From an uncultured Eubacteriales bacterium (GTDB taxonomy: Bacteria; Bacillota; Clostridia; Oscillospirales; CAG-272): DNA of 8,059 nucleotides. Location: assembly GCA_949878535.1 (NCBI GenBank), contig CATLAS010000027.1, forward strand, positions 1-8,059, in the 5' to 3' direction. A model generated the notes under the pieces. That model saw only the letters and a list, made by a program, of their open reading frames with translations, did no database searches and was not told where the DNA came from. Position numbers and translations under genes: made by a program. Below are positions 1 through 5,951 of this stretch, one piece after another (within the stretch, counting starts at the first letter, position 1; every line of letters starts with the position of its first letter).

Positions 1-136
1 TATTGGCTGCTGTTGCTGCTGCCAGGAAGATTTTGTCTACTTCCTCCTGACTGTACTTCGCGTACGCCGCCTGCGCTTCCCGCGTCTTCCTCAGCTGCTC
101 TTCCAGTCCCTCTACATTCTCTACCATAACTCTCAT
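1..136 (-). CDS. adhE: AdhE N-terminus (bifunctional acetaldehyde-CoA/alcohol dehydrogenase), partial, runs off left edge
   Basis: Only the first 45 codons are in the window. The peptide starts MRVMVENVEGLEEQL and continues with AQAAYAKYSQEEVDKIF, then an Ala-rich stretch. From memory this matches the N-terminal helix of E. coli AdhE (AQREYASFTQEQVDKIFRAAA), the start of its CoA-acylating aldehyde dehydrogenase domain. AdhE reduces acetyl-CoA to acetaldehyde and then ethanol, using two NADH, and so reoxidises NADH in fermentation; it acts in the cytoplasm. The ATG at 136 is chosen because TCCTCCT at 142-148 (minus-strand AGGAGGA) lies 5 nt upstream; a second in-frame ATG at 127 is too far from it. 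The gene begins 20 bp after the rex stop on the same strand, so the two are probably co-transcribed. A stand-alone acylating aldehyde dehydrogenase cannot be excluded, because the alcohol dehydrogenase half is outside the window. Confidence 0.82.
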   Translation of the reverse strand, partial: MRVMVENVEGLEEQLRKTREAQAAYAKYSQEEVDKIFLAAATAAN

Positions 137-156
137 ATATATCCTCCTGAAATGAT

Positions 157-774
157 TTACTTACCAATTTGTATTTTCAAATGTGCCAATGCCAATGCCA
201 TATTTTCATATTGGACGGCAATATCCGACGGTACGTCCAGCGTGCAGGGAGCAAAGCTCCATATTGCCCGGATGTTGTTTTGCATCAGACGGCTGCATAC
301 TCCCTGGGCTTCTCCCGCAGGAACGGCGATAATGCCGATTGACACTGATTTCTCTGTGCAGAAAGCCTCCAAAGATTCCATAGGCAAAATCCGTTTGCCT
401 GTTTCGCTTTGTTCTTCTGCTGTGACCGACCGATCAAAAGCAGCAAGGATTTCCAATCCGTATCCTGCAAATCCGCCGTAGTCTAACAGGGCTCTGCCGA
501 GCTTTCCTGCACCGATGATCACAGCACCGCCGTTTTCACAGCTGAGATACCCTTTCAGACTTTGGGCAAGCTGCGCTGCGTCATATCCGACTTTGGGTTT
601 TCCTGCACCACTGATACTGCCCAGATCCTTACGTACCTGCACCTCACCCAGTCCCAACTCTTTAGCAATAGATGTGGCAGAGATGTTTCGAGTTTGCGGG
701 GGCAGGGTTTTCAGATACTGGAGATACATGGGGATTCTGCCGAGGGTTGCCCGGGATATTTCACGGTTTTGCAC
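157..774 (-). CDS. rex: Redox-sensing transcriptional repressor Rex
   Basis: Rex is a cytoplasmic homodimer that binds operators when NADH/NAD+ is low and is released by NADH; it typically represses adhE and other NADH-consuming fermentation genes. The 205-residue protein has the family's usual length. Residues about 5-60 form the winged helix: ATLGRIPMYLQYLKTL, then IAKELGLGEVQVRKDL as recognition region, then SGAGKPKVGYD as the wing. Residues 85-114 form the Rossmann core, with the dinucleotide loop GAGKLG at 88-93 and AAFD ending at Asp114. The C-terminal ALALAHLKIQIGK fits the domain-swapped helix. The longest reading frame begins at a GTG at 813, but I choose the GTG at 774 because AAGGGAGG lies 7 nt upstream of it inside the longer frame, and homologues begin close to this point. 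It sits 20 bp upstream of adhE, which makes adhE its likely target. The GEVQVRKDL...SGAGKPK wing looks like a clostridial sub-group rather than the Bacillus form. Confidence 0.95.
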   Translation of the reverse strand: MQNREISRATLGRIPMYLQYLKTLPPQTRNISATSIAKELGLGEVQVRKDLGSISGAGKPKVGYDAAQLAQSLKGYLSCENGGAVIIGAGKLGRALLDYGGFAGYGLEILAAFDRSVTAEEQSETGKRILPMESLEAFCTEKSVSIGIIAVPAGEAQGVCSRLMQNNIRAIWSFAPCTLDVPSDIAVQYENMALALAHLKIQIGK

Positions 775-819
775 AGCGGCGCCTCCCTTCAAAATCTGCG
801 TTGTTTTTCGCACGGGTTT

Positions 820-889
820 ATTTTATCAAATTTTGCGGAAAATGGGAAATGCCTGTTTGTTATATCGGTAATATCTTTATCGATATACC
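820..889 (-). promoter_or_regulatory. Candidate rex promoter with Rex-operator-like and dyad sequences
   Basis: On the minus strand a weak promoter can be read: TTCCCA (848-843) and TAAAAT (825-820), spaced 17 nt, about 45 bp upstream of the chosen rex start. Upstream of it, 857-874 reads TTGTTAT-atcg-GTAATAT. The first half matches 6 of 7 bases of the Rex consensus TTGTTAA-N4-TTAACAA, the second only 4 of 7. A separate imperfect dyad, GGTAATATC and GATATACC, lies at 867-889. Autoregulation by Rex is known in other bacteria; here it is only suggested by position and a partial match. Confidence 0.3.
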
Positions 890-950
890 CGCGGTTGATT
901 GGGCAGAGCCTTATAAATATTTATGCGCTTCCGCCGCTTCCCATCTATTA

Positions 951-1071
951 TAGCCCCCAGTGGAGGATCTTCGCTACGCGAACTCCCGGGGAGGTGACAC
1001 GGTGCAAGCTCTGCCTCTTCTTTAGCTCCCCCCCAGCAAAGGGGGCACACTGCAAACCCCACCTTTTCTGC
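951..1071 (+). repeat. Degenerate hairpin units leading into repeat copy B
   Basis: This stretch holds worn copies of the left-arm hairpin seen in the full elements. Units begin at 951 (TAGCCCCCAGTGGAGG) and 1023 (TAGCTCCCCCCCAGCAAAGG), with a further palindromic stretch near 984 (CTCCCGGGGAG). The unit starting with AG at 1024 is exactly 48 bp before the AG at 1072 that opens copy B, the same spacing as in the array at 7877-8059. No coding signal was seen. Confidence 0.6.
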
Positions 1072-1226
1072 AGCCCCCCTTGTGCAAAGGGGGGTGGGTT
1101 TTGCGTAGCAAAACGCGGGGGATTGTTTGTATATGCTGTCGATTTACAGGGTATCCAAAATAATAGCTGGGACAATCCCTCAGTCTCCGCTCTGCGGAGC
1201 CAGCCCCCTTTGCACAAGGGGGCCTT
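1072..1226 (+). repeat. Palindromic intergenic repeat, copy B
   Basis: A full copy of the window's repeat family. Order: terminal hairpin L1 (CCCCCCTTGTGCAAAGGGG and more), small hairpin L2 at 1098-1114 (GTTTTGC-GTA-GCAAAAC), GGGGGATTGT, a roughly 40-bp core with GATTTACAGG, ACAATCCC, hairpin R2 (CTCCGC-TCT-GCGGAG), and terminal hairpin R1 (GCCCCCTTTGCACAAGGGGG). L1 and R1 are also inverted copies of each other, so the ends form terminal inverted repeats of about 25 bp. There is no transposase, so it resembles a MITE or REP-like element. Copy C follows 12 bp later in the same orientation. It lies between the divergent rex and lysR genes. Confidence 0.8.
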
Positions 1227-1238
1227 CATGCAAACCTT

Positions 1239-1396
1239 AGCCTCCCCTGTGCAAGGGGAGGTGGGTTTTGCGCAGCAAAACTCGAAGGGGTTGTTTTGGT
1301 AGACTGCCGATTTACAGGATATCCAAAACGATAGCTGGGACAATCCCTCAGTCTCCGCTCTGCGGAGCCAGCCCCCTTTGCACAAGGGGGCCTTTT
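1239..1396 (+). repeat. Palindromic intergenic repeat, copy C
   Basis: It has the same layout and orientation as copy B, and its core and right arm are nearly identical to B's, which suggests tandem duplication. Its L1 is different: CCTCCCC pairs with GGGGAGG in place of B's CCCCCC/GGGGGG, so the stem is kept by paired changes. L2 is GTTTTGC-GCA-GCAAAAC. R1 (1371-1391) is followed by CTTTT, giving a terminator-like end. The left half of the long-range pair has decayed to GGGGTTGT. A 145-codon minus-strand frame across B and C contains a peptide duplicated between the two copies, and is treated as a repeat artefact. Confidence 0.8.
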
Positions 1397-1590
1397 AAAG
1401 TTATGTGCTACACGTGAGCTCCCTTTACTGGGGGGAGCCTTTTTTGTTAGGGGACTGCGCGGAGCCAGTCACCTTCACTGAGGGAGCCTTTAAAGTTATG
1501 TGCTGCGCGGGAGTTCCCTTTGGTGGGGGAGGCTAATGAAGTTTGGCGGAGCCTTTTAATTTTGGGGCATAACTCCCGCCGGAGTCTTTT
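1397..1590 (+). repeat. Degenerate distal modules after copy C
   Basis: A module starting TAAAGTTATGTGCT and ending GAG(C/T)TCCCTTT occurs at about 1396-1425 and again at about 1491-1520, an offset of 95 bp (about two 48-bp units). Related distal modules follow copies D (4179 on), E (6111 on) and F (below 7705). Between the two lies a worn right arm (GGAGCCAGTCACCTTCACTG, then GGGAGCCTTT). Nothing in 1397-1640 looks like a gene. Confidence 0.55.
1418..1446 (+). terminator. Terminator-like hairpin with T-run, repeat-derived
   Basis: GCTCCC (1418-1423) pairs with GGGAGC (1433-1438) across a 9-nt loop, followed by C and six T residues. It has the form of an intrinsic terminator on the plus strand, although no gene reads into it here (rex points away). 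It may insulate the lysR promoter from transcription starting within the repeat block. Confidence 0.4.
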
Positions 1591-1640
1591 CGTATATTCC
1601 AAATAAATACGCGTTTTTTATAGATTTTCTTCCTCTTATA

Positions 1641-1677
1641 TGATACAATGAATCATATATATTCAACAGTCGGAGGG
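1641..1677 (+). promoter_or_regulatory. lysR promoter (extended -10), overlapping dyad and RBS
   Basis: TGATACAAT at 1641-1649 is an extended -10 (TG-n-TACAAT); the -35 region is poor, as is common for extended -10 promoters. Just downstream, 1649-1665 is a perfect dyad, TGAAT-N7-ATTCA, covering the expected transcription start. LysR-type regulators often bind 17-bp interrupted dyads near their own promoters, so this is a candidate autorepression site; however, it lacks the strict T-N11-A core. The RBS GGAGGG (1672-1677) is 4 nt before the ATG at 1682. Confidence 0.45.
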
Positions 1678-1681
1678 TTTC

Positions 1682-2608
1682 ATGAACTTACTGCATATGA
1701 AATACGCTGTGGAAATTGCAAATGCGGGATCTATCAACAAAGCTGCAGAGCGGCTGTACGTAGGGCAGCCGAACCTGAGCCGCGCCGTAAAGGAACTGGA
1801 AACCTCTTTAGGTGTTGCGATTTTTGACCGCACCTCCAAAGGTATGTTTCTCACCCCGGACGGGGAGGTGTTTATTCGTTCTGCGAAAAATATTTTGAAG
1901 CAGGTAGACGAAATTGAAGGTATGTTTCAGAAAGAGGCAGTGCGCAAAAAACGTTTTTCCATATCCGTTCCCCGGGCAAGCTATGTGGCGGACGCTCTGG
2001 CAAACTTTTCAAAACTGCTGGCAGACGACACAGAGATAGAAATCTTCTATAAAGAAACGAACTCCATGCGCGCTATAAAAAATATTTTGCAAGCAGATTA
2101 CAAGCTGGGAATCGTTCGATACGCAGAGACATACGACAAATACTACAAAACAATGATGGACGAAAAAGGGCTTGCTTGTGAGATGATAACAGAATTCCGA
2201 TATGTTCTGGCGGTAAGCCGGGAAAGCGCACTGGCGAAGAAGGATCCGATAACCTTTGACGACTTGGAAAACTATATTGAAATTGCCCACGCAGACCCCT
2301 TTGTGCCCTCTCTTTCTCTGGCGGAGGTCAAGAAAGAAGAACTGCCGGACAATATCCGCCGCCGGATTTGCGTGTTCGAGCGGGCAAGCCAGTTTGAACT
2401 GCTTGCCAGGAATCCCGATACGTTTATGTGGGTATCTCCCGTTCCCGAAAAGCTTCTGGATCGGTACGGATTGGTGCAGAAAGTGTGCGGGGAAAACAAG
2501 CGGGTATACAAAGACGTTTTGATCCACAAAAAGGACTATGCGCTGACGGAACTTGACAATCTGTTTATTTCCGAACTTTGCCGTTCAAAACGTGCAGTGT
2601 TCGCGTGA
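1682..2608 (+). CDS. LysR-family transcriptional regulator
   Basis: This 308-residue protein has the family's usual length. Residues about 4-62 form the winged helix-turn-helix: AVEIANAGSINKAAERLYVG, then QPNLSRAVKELETSLG, then FDRTSKGMFLTPDGE, each matching the LysR consensus. A linker helix follows (about 63-90), and residues 92-300 fit the two-lobed periplasmic-binding-like effector domain, which is divergent. LysR regulators act as cytoplasmic tetramers and switch target genes on binding a small ligand; the ligand cannot be read from sequence. The serpin gene begins 34 bp after the stop on the same strand with no terminator between, so both are probably in one transcript. This is unlike the classical divergent LysR layout and means that autoregulation would also control the serpin. 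I do not recognise a specific named subgroup. Confidence 0.93.
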   Translation: MNLLHMKYAVEIANAGSINKAAERLYVGQPNLSRAVKELETSLGVAIFDRTSKGMFLTPDGEVFIRSAKNILKQVDEIEGMFQKEAVRKKRFSISVPRASYVADALANFSKLLADDTEIEIFYKETNSMRAIKNILQADYKLGIVRYAETYDKYYKTMMDEKGLACEMITEFRYVLAVSRESALAKKDPITFDDLENYIEIAHADPFVPSLSLAEVKKEELPDNIRRRICVFERASQFELLARNPDTFMWVSPVPEKLLDRYGLVQKVCGENKRVYKDVLIHKKDYALTELDNLFISELCRSKRAVFA

Positions 2609-2642
2609 GTGACACATAAAAGAAAGGCATGGTGATACACAA

Positions 2643-3896
2643 ATGAAACGAATGATTCATTCCATAGTATGTATTGGTTTATCCCTGTTCCTTCTTTTGC
2701 AAACTATGGGCTGCGCCGATAAAATCCAGGCGCAGGATTTAACAAAATCGATCCGGAGAGAATCCCCTGCCGGACAAACAACAGACGCATCGTTTAAAAA
2801 ATCGGTGGCTGACTTTTCTATCAATCTCTTTCAAGCTGCCGTGCAAGCGGACAATGCCTTGGCAGACGAAAAAAATGCGCTGATCTCCCCCATATCCGTC
2901 ATGCTTGCCCTTACTATGACTGCCAATGGGGCAGACGGCAAAACAAGGGAAGAGATGGAAGCGGTACTGGGCAGTGAAGTTTCTTTAGAGGCACTAAACG
3001 AATACTTATATACCTATACGGAGGAGCTGCCCTCTGCAAAAGGCGAACGGATGCACTTTGCAAATTCCCTCTGGATTCGGGAAGATAAAATTGAGATAGA
3101 ACAGGATTTTTTACAGAAAAGCGCAGATTATTACAAAGCATCTATATATGAAGCTCCCTTCGACACCCAAACCGTGAAGGACGTTAATTTCTGGGTAAAA
3201 GAGCACACAGATGGGATGATTGACCAGCTTGTAGAGCAAATCGACGAAAATACAATGGTAATGCTGATCAACGCACTGGCATTTGATGGGCTATGGGAAA
3301 CGCCTTTCGCGGAAGACGCGATATCCAGTAAACTGTTCTATCCGGAAGGAAAAGAACCATACCGTGTAGAAATGCTTGAAGGCGAGGAAATGCTGTATAT
3401 CGAGGATGGGGATACTACCGGTTTCCTCAAGCCGTATAAAAAAGGGAACTACAGCTTCGCAGCACTGCTGCCGGGAGAGGATTGTTCCATAGAGGAATTT
3501 GTATCGTCTCTTACCGGAGAAAAATTTCTGAAATGGATGCAAAGTGCATGGCAGATGGAAGTGGAAATTACGCTTCCGAAATTCAATTGTGAATACAGCA
3601 CCAAATTAAAGGACGCCCTTATAAGTATGGGTATGCCGACCGCTTTTGGGTATGAATCGGATTTTACCAAAATGGGAACCGCACCCAGCGGCCCGTTGTA
3701 TATAGGCAATGTAATTCATAAAACATACATATCTGTAGATGAACGGGGAACAAAAGCTGCTGCAGCAACAGAAGTAACAATAGATTCTCGCGGTCCGGCA
3801 ACAGCAGTCAATCTAAACAGACCTTTTATATATGCGATCATTGACAACACCACATCTCTGCCGCTATTTATCGGCATGGTGAATGATTTGTCATAA
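2643..3896 (+). CDS. Exported serpin (serine protease inhibitor), predicted inhibitory, P1 Arg
   Basis: Serpins trap serine or cysteine proteases by a suicide mechanism: the reactive loop is cleaved and inserts into a beta-sheet. This 417-residue protein has a basic N-terminus and hydrophobic segment (about 4-22), then GC at 23-24, so it is exported and perhaps lipid-anchored at Cys24. The lipobox T-M-G-C is imperfect. The serpin core begins near residue 53, with NALISPISVMLALTMTANGA (helix B region) and FANSLWIRED. The hinge is E367-R-G-T-K-A-A-A-A, an inhibitory-type hinge with small residues at P12-P9. Counting from P17 = E367 puts P1 at R383 and P1' at G384, and the eight residues before NRPF match the spacing in human alpha-1-antitrypsin. 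The C-terminus LPLFIGMVNDLS is typical. P1 Arg predicts trypsin-like targets. The RBS is probably GGTGAT at 2631-2636. Related gut bacterial serpins include the siropins and the Bifidobacterium serpin. Confidence 0.95.
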   Translation: MKRMIHSIVCIGLSLFLLLQTMGCADKIQAQDLTKSIRRESPAGQTTDASFKKSVADFSINLFQAAVQADNALADEKNALISPISVMLALTMTANGADGKTREEMEAVLGSEVSLEALNEYLYTYTEELPSAKGERMHFANSLWIREDKIEIEQDFLQKSADYYKASIYEAPFDTQTVKDVNFWVKEHTDGMIDQLVEQIDENTMVMLINALAFDGLWETPFAEDAISSKLFYPEGKEPYRVEMLEGEEMLYIEDGDTTGFLKPYKKGNYSFAALLPGEDCSIEEFVSSLTGEKFLKWMQSAWQMEVEITLPKFNCEYSTKLKDALISMGMPTAFGYESDFTKMGTAPSGPLYIGNVIHKTYISVDERGTKAAAATEVTIDSRGPATAVNLNRPFIYAIIDNTTSLPLFIGMVNDLS

Positions 3897-4020
3897 AGGG
3901 GTGGATTGAGAGTTGCAGAACTTGTATCCCACTATCTAAAACTCCCATGTGAGGGTCCGCTACGCAGCACAAGTCTCCCCCAGTAAAGAGAGGTGGATCG
4001 TCCGTGCTCCACCAACCTAA
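3897..4020 (+). repeat. Degenerate hairpin units leading into repeat copy D
   Basis: After the serpin stop comes a worn unit near 3942 (CTCCCATGTGAGGG), then a clearer one from 3972 (AGTCTCCCCCAGTAAAGAGA, continuing GGTGGATCG). The latter lies 49 bp before the equivalent AGCCTCCC start of copy D at 4021 and shares GGTGGATCG with it, so the left arm of D appears to have been duplicated. No gene and no separate serpin terminator were seen here. Confidence 0.55.
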
Positions 4021-4178
4021 AGCCTCCCCCCCAGCAAAGGGAGGTGGATCGCTGAAAGCGAGTCGGAGGGATTGTTTGCACACGCTGCCGATTTACAGAT
4101 CCTGCAAAATGATTGCATAACAATCCCCCCAGTCTCCGCTGCGCGGATCCAGCCCCCTTTGCACAAGGGGGCCTTTTT
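4021..4178 (+). repeat. Palindromic intergenic repeat, copy D
   Basis: Same architecture as the other copies: L1 (CCTCCC ... GGGAGG), L2, GGAGGGATTGTT, core with GATTTACAGATCCTGCAAAA, AACAATCCCC, R2 (CTCCGC-TGC-GCGGAT), R1. Its L2 is TCGCT-GAA-AGCGA, a wholly different sequence from the GTTTTGC/GCAAAAC of copies B, C, E and F, but in the same place and still fully paired. It lies between the serpin and the transporter gene. Confidence 0.8.
4152..4178 (+). terminator. Intrinsic terminator formed by the right arm of copy D
   Basis: An 8-bp stem, GCCCCCTT (4152-4159) with AAGGGGGC (4165-4172), a TGCAC loop, then C and five T residues. It is the best terminator candidate for the lysR-serpin transcript, about 255 bp after the serpin stop. 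Confidence 0.6.
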
Positions 4179-4353
4179 AATTTTGTGCTGCACAAGGGAG
4201 TCTTTTTATATTTATGCTACACGTCATGCCCCGGGAATTTGCTATGCGAACTCCCGCACGTGGCGGCTTCTGGTATTTGCGGTGCATAAGAGAGTTTTTT
4301 CGTTTATGCGCCATTCCTGTCTTTGCAAGCCTTTACAAATTCGAAATAAACTG
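4179..4353 (+). repeat. Distal modules after copy D, with a separate hairpin
   Basis: The module TAATTTTGTGCTGCACAAGG resembles the one following copy C. At 4232-4256 a further hairpin pairs CGGGA with TCCCG and TTTGC with GCGAA (one G-U pair) around a TAT loop; a related sequence, TTCGCTACGCGAACTCCCGG, occurs near 969. I see no gene here. Confidence 0.45.
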
Positions 4354-4381
4354 TTGAATTTTTCGTAAAAATATGTATAAT
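4354..4381 (+). promoter_or_regulatory. Sigma-A-type promoter of the transporter gene
   Basis: TTGAAT (4354-4359), 16 nt, then TATAAT (4376-4381), with an AT-rich spacer. It precedes the transporter start by about 63 bp and is the clearest promoter on this side of the window. Confidence 0.65.
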
Positions 4382-4402
4382 ACATTATAATGGTTGTGGA
4401 TG

Positions 4403-4424
4403 CGCGCCCGCAGCGCGGATTTTT
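4403..4424 (+). promoter_or_regulatory. GC-rich leader hairpin with T-run before the transporter gene
   Basis: CGCGC (4403-4407) and GCGCG (4413-4417) form a five-base-pair all-GC stem with a CCGCA loop, followed by GA and five T residues, about 20 nt before the start codon. It resembles a short intrinsic terminator inside the leader and could attenuate expression. The stem is short, so this is tentative. Confidence 0.3.
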
Positions 4425-4444
4425 AGCTTACAGGAGGATTGGTT

Positions 4445-5803
4445 TTGTCTCATAAAAGAAGTTCCTTTTCCGGCAAGGTCGGATTTGTACTGGCAGCTGC
4501 CGGCTCTGCAGTAGGGCTTGGAAACATCTGGCGTTTCCCCTACCTTGCCGCAAAATACGGCGGCGGCATTTTTCTGCTTGTTTATCTGATTTTAGCAGTC
4601 ACTTTCGGATTTGCTCTAATGACCGCTGAAATTGCTCTGGGCAGAAAAACACAGCTCAGCGCCATCGGCGCGTTCGGATCACTGAATAAACGTTTTTCGT
4701 TCCTGGGATATCTTGCATCCATTGTTCCCATGATTATTCTGCCTTATTACTCCGTAATTGGCGGCTGGGTTATGAAATATCTGGTCGGATTTGTTACCGG
4801 CGAGGGCGCAGTCATGGCAAACGATATCTATTTCGGCGCGTATATTTCCAAAACCGCCGAACCGATCATCTGGTTTCTGTTGTTTATGGGAATTACAGCT
4901 GTGATCGTATTATTTGATGTGGAAAAGGGGATCGAAAAAGTCAGCAAAATCATGATGCCGATATTGGTCGTGCTGATTTTGGTGATCTGCGTTTACACAA
5001 TTTTTTCCATGGACGGAGCGCTGGACGGCGTTGCATATTATTTAAAGCCGGACTTTTCCAAATTTTCCGTGATGACGGTGGTTGCGGCTATGGGACAATT
5101 GTTTTATTCTATGTCCCTGGCAATGGGCATTATGATTACTTTCGGATCCTACATGAAAAAGGATATCCGCATAGAAAAATCTGTCAGGCAGATTGAACTG
5201 TTTGACACGGGCATTGCATTTCTTGCAGGGCTTATGATCATTCCGGCAGTGTTTGCGTTTTCCGGTGGAGATGAAGCTGCGCTGGGGCAAGGCCCCGGAC
5301 TAATGTTTGTAACACTTCCCAAGGTTTTCGCAACCATGCCCGGCGGATCCATCATCGGGGCGGCATTCTTTATTATGGTACTGTTCGCCGCATTGACCTC
5401 TGCGATTTCCCTGATGGAAACAATCGTTTCCATTTTCCGGGATAAGCTTGGAATCGGACGCAAACCGGCATGTATCCTTGTATTTGGAATTTGTGTGGCG
5501 CTGGGACTGCTGTCCTGCCTTGGTTACAGCGCATGGAGTTCGGTTAAGATTATCGGCATGCAATTTCTGGATCTGTTTGATTTCCTCAGCAATAGTATTA
5601 TTATGCCAATCACTGCGTTTGCAACCTGTATTTTCGTGGGATATATTCTAAAACCCAAAGCGCTAATTGCAGAATTGGAGCGGGGCGGTCCCTTTAAAGC
5701 AAGAACTTTGTTCACCGTAATGATCAAATATGTTGCACCGATTTTTACACTGCTCATTTTGTTGTCATCCATTTTGGATGTGTTCGGCATAGTGAAAATT
5801 TAA
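4445..5803 (+). CDS. NSS-family Na+-dependent amino-acid symporter, MhsT-like
   Basis: A secondary transporter of the neurotransmitter:sodium symporter (LeuT-fold) family, taking up an amino acid with Na+ across the cytoplasmic membrane. The 452 residues hold about 11 membrane helices, the MhsT-type length. TM1 carries GSAVGLGNIWRFPY (20-33), with Asn27 of the Na1 site. TM6 has FYSMSLAMGIMITFGSY (220-236). TM8 has LTS at 317-319, supplying the Na2 ligands Thr and Ser. TM5 has a G-X9-P motif (G162 to P172), described in MhsT as allowing unwinding of the helix to open the inside. TM7 has Asp254 where LeuT has Asn286, as in MhsT and Tyt1, and Ala258 at the position of LeuT Glu290. I choose the TTG at 4445, 7 nt after AGGAGG (4432-4437); an upstream in-frame TTG at 4439 is only 1 nt from it. 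The substrate cannot be named from sequence, but is probably a neutral or aromatic amino acid. Confidence 0.93.
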   Translation: MSHKRSSFSGKVGFVLAAAGSAVGLGNIWRFPYLAAKYGGGIFLLVYLILAVTFGFALMTAEIALGRKTQLSAIGAFGSLNKRFSFLGYLASIVPMIILPYYSVIGGWVMKYLVGFVTGEGAVMANDIYFGAYISKTAEPIIWFLLFMGITAVIVLFDVEKGIEKVSKIMMPILVVLILVICVYTIFSMDGALDGVAYYLKPDFSKFSVMTVVAAMGQLFYSMSLAMGIMITFGSYMKKDIRIEKSVRQIELFDTGIAFLAGLMIIPAVFAFSGGDEAALGQGPGLMFVTLPKVFATMPGGSIIGAAFFIMVLFAALTSAISLMETIVSIFRDKLGIGRKPACILVFGICVALGLLSCLGYSAWSSVKIIGMQFLDLFDFLSNSIIMPITAFATCIFVGYILKPKALIAELERGGPFKARTLFTVMIKYVAPIFTLLILLSSILDVFGIVKI

Positions 5804-5814
5804 TCATTCCATGA

Positions 5815-5848
5815 AAAACACCTCCCCTTACATAGGGGAGGTGTTTTC
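5815..5848 (+). terminator. Intrinsic terminator of the transporter gene
   Basis: A perfect 14-bp inverted repeat, AAAACACCTCCCCT (5815-5828) and AGGGGAGGTGTTTT (5834-5847), with a TACAT loop, starting 11 bp after the stop codon. A-rich on one side and T-rich on the other, it could work in both directions. Its CCTCCCC/GGGGAGG centre matches the L1 stem of repeat copy C, so it may derive from a repeat arm. Confidence 0.8.
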
Positions 5849-5901
5849 TAATATTCCGAACCTTCCATCAAGGGAAGCGCAGGATAAATCTGCCATACTA
5901 A

Positions 5902-5951
5902 AAGCCCCCAGTAAAGGGAGGTGGCTCGCTGCAGACCCCATCACATTATAT
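5902..5951 (+). repeat. Single 48-49 bp unit leading into copy E
   Basis: It begins AAGCCCCCAGTAAAGGGAGG, continues with TGGCTCGCTGCAGACCCCAT, and ends CACATTATAT. Read in reverse, it is one copy of the unit tandemly repeated at 7877-8059 (CTATATAATG, GATGGGG, CTGCAG, CCACCTC). A more worn hairpin (CTTCC ... GGGAAG) precedes it near 5864. Confidence 0.6.

Noticed and set aside
157..813. The longer Rex start at the GTG at 813
   Set aside because: The extra 13 codons contain the Shine-Dalgarno AAGGGAGG for the GTG at 774, and homologues start near the latter.
562..1302. A 246-codon plus-strand open frame
   Set aside because: Its first part is antisense to rex, which has clear family motifs, and the rest runs through repeat arms. 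The composition is Cys- and Pro-rich without any recognisable domain.
948..1385. A 145-codon minus-strand open frame with an internal duplicated peptide (MCKGGWLRRAETEGLSQ-like; KGGWLRRAETEGLSQ occurs twice)
   Set aside because: It is a translation of repeat copies B and C; the duplication mirrors the DNA repeats. It has no good RBS, and the same DNA appears as non-coding repeat in four other orientations or places.
775..1681. A tRNA or riboswitch in the long rex-lysR gap
   Set aside because: I looked for a T-loop (GGTTCGAATCC-like) and for conserved riboswitch cores and saw none; the hairpins are explained by the repeat family.
2009..2527. A 172-codon open frame antisense to the LysR gene
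   Set aside because: It is a shadow of a gene with strong LysR motifs and codon structure; no RBS or recognisable domain.
4390..4455. A 21-codon leader ORF (starting MVVDARPQRG) before the transporter gene
   Set aside because: It lacks an RBS, its ATG is almost at the predicted transcription start, and it overlaps the transporter start. It has no run of a single amino acid that would suggest an attenuator peptide.
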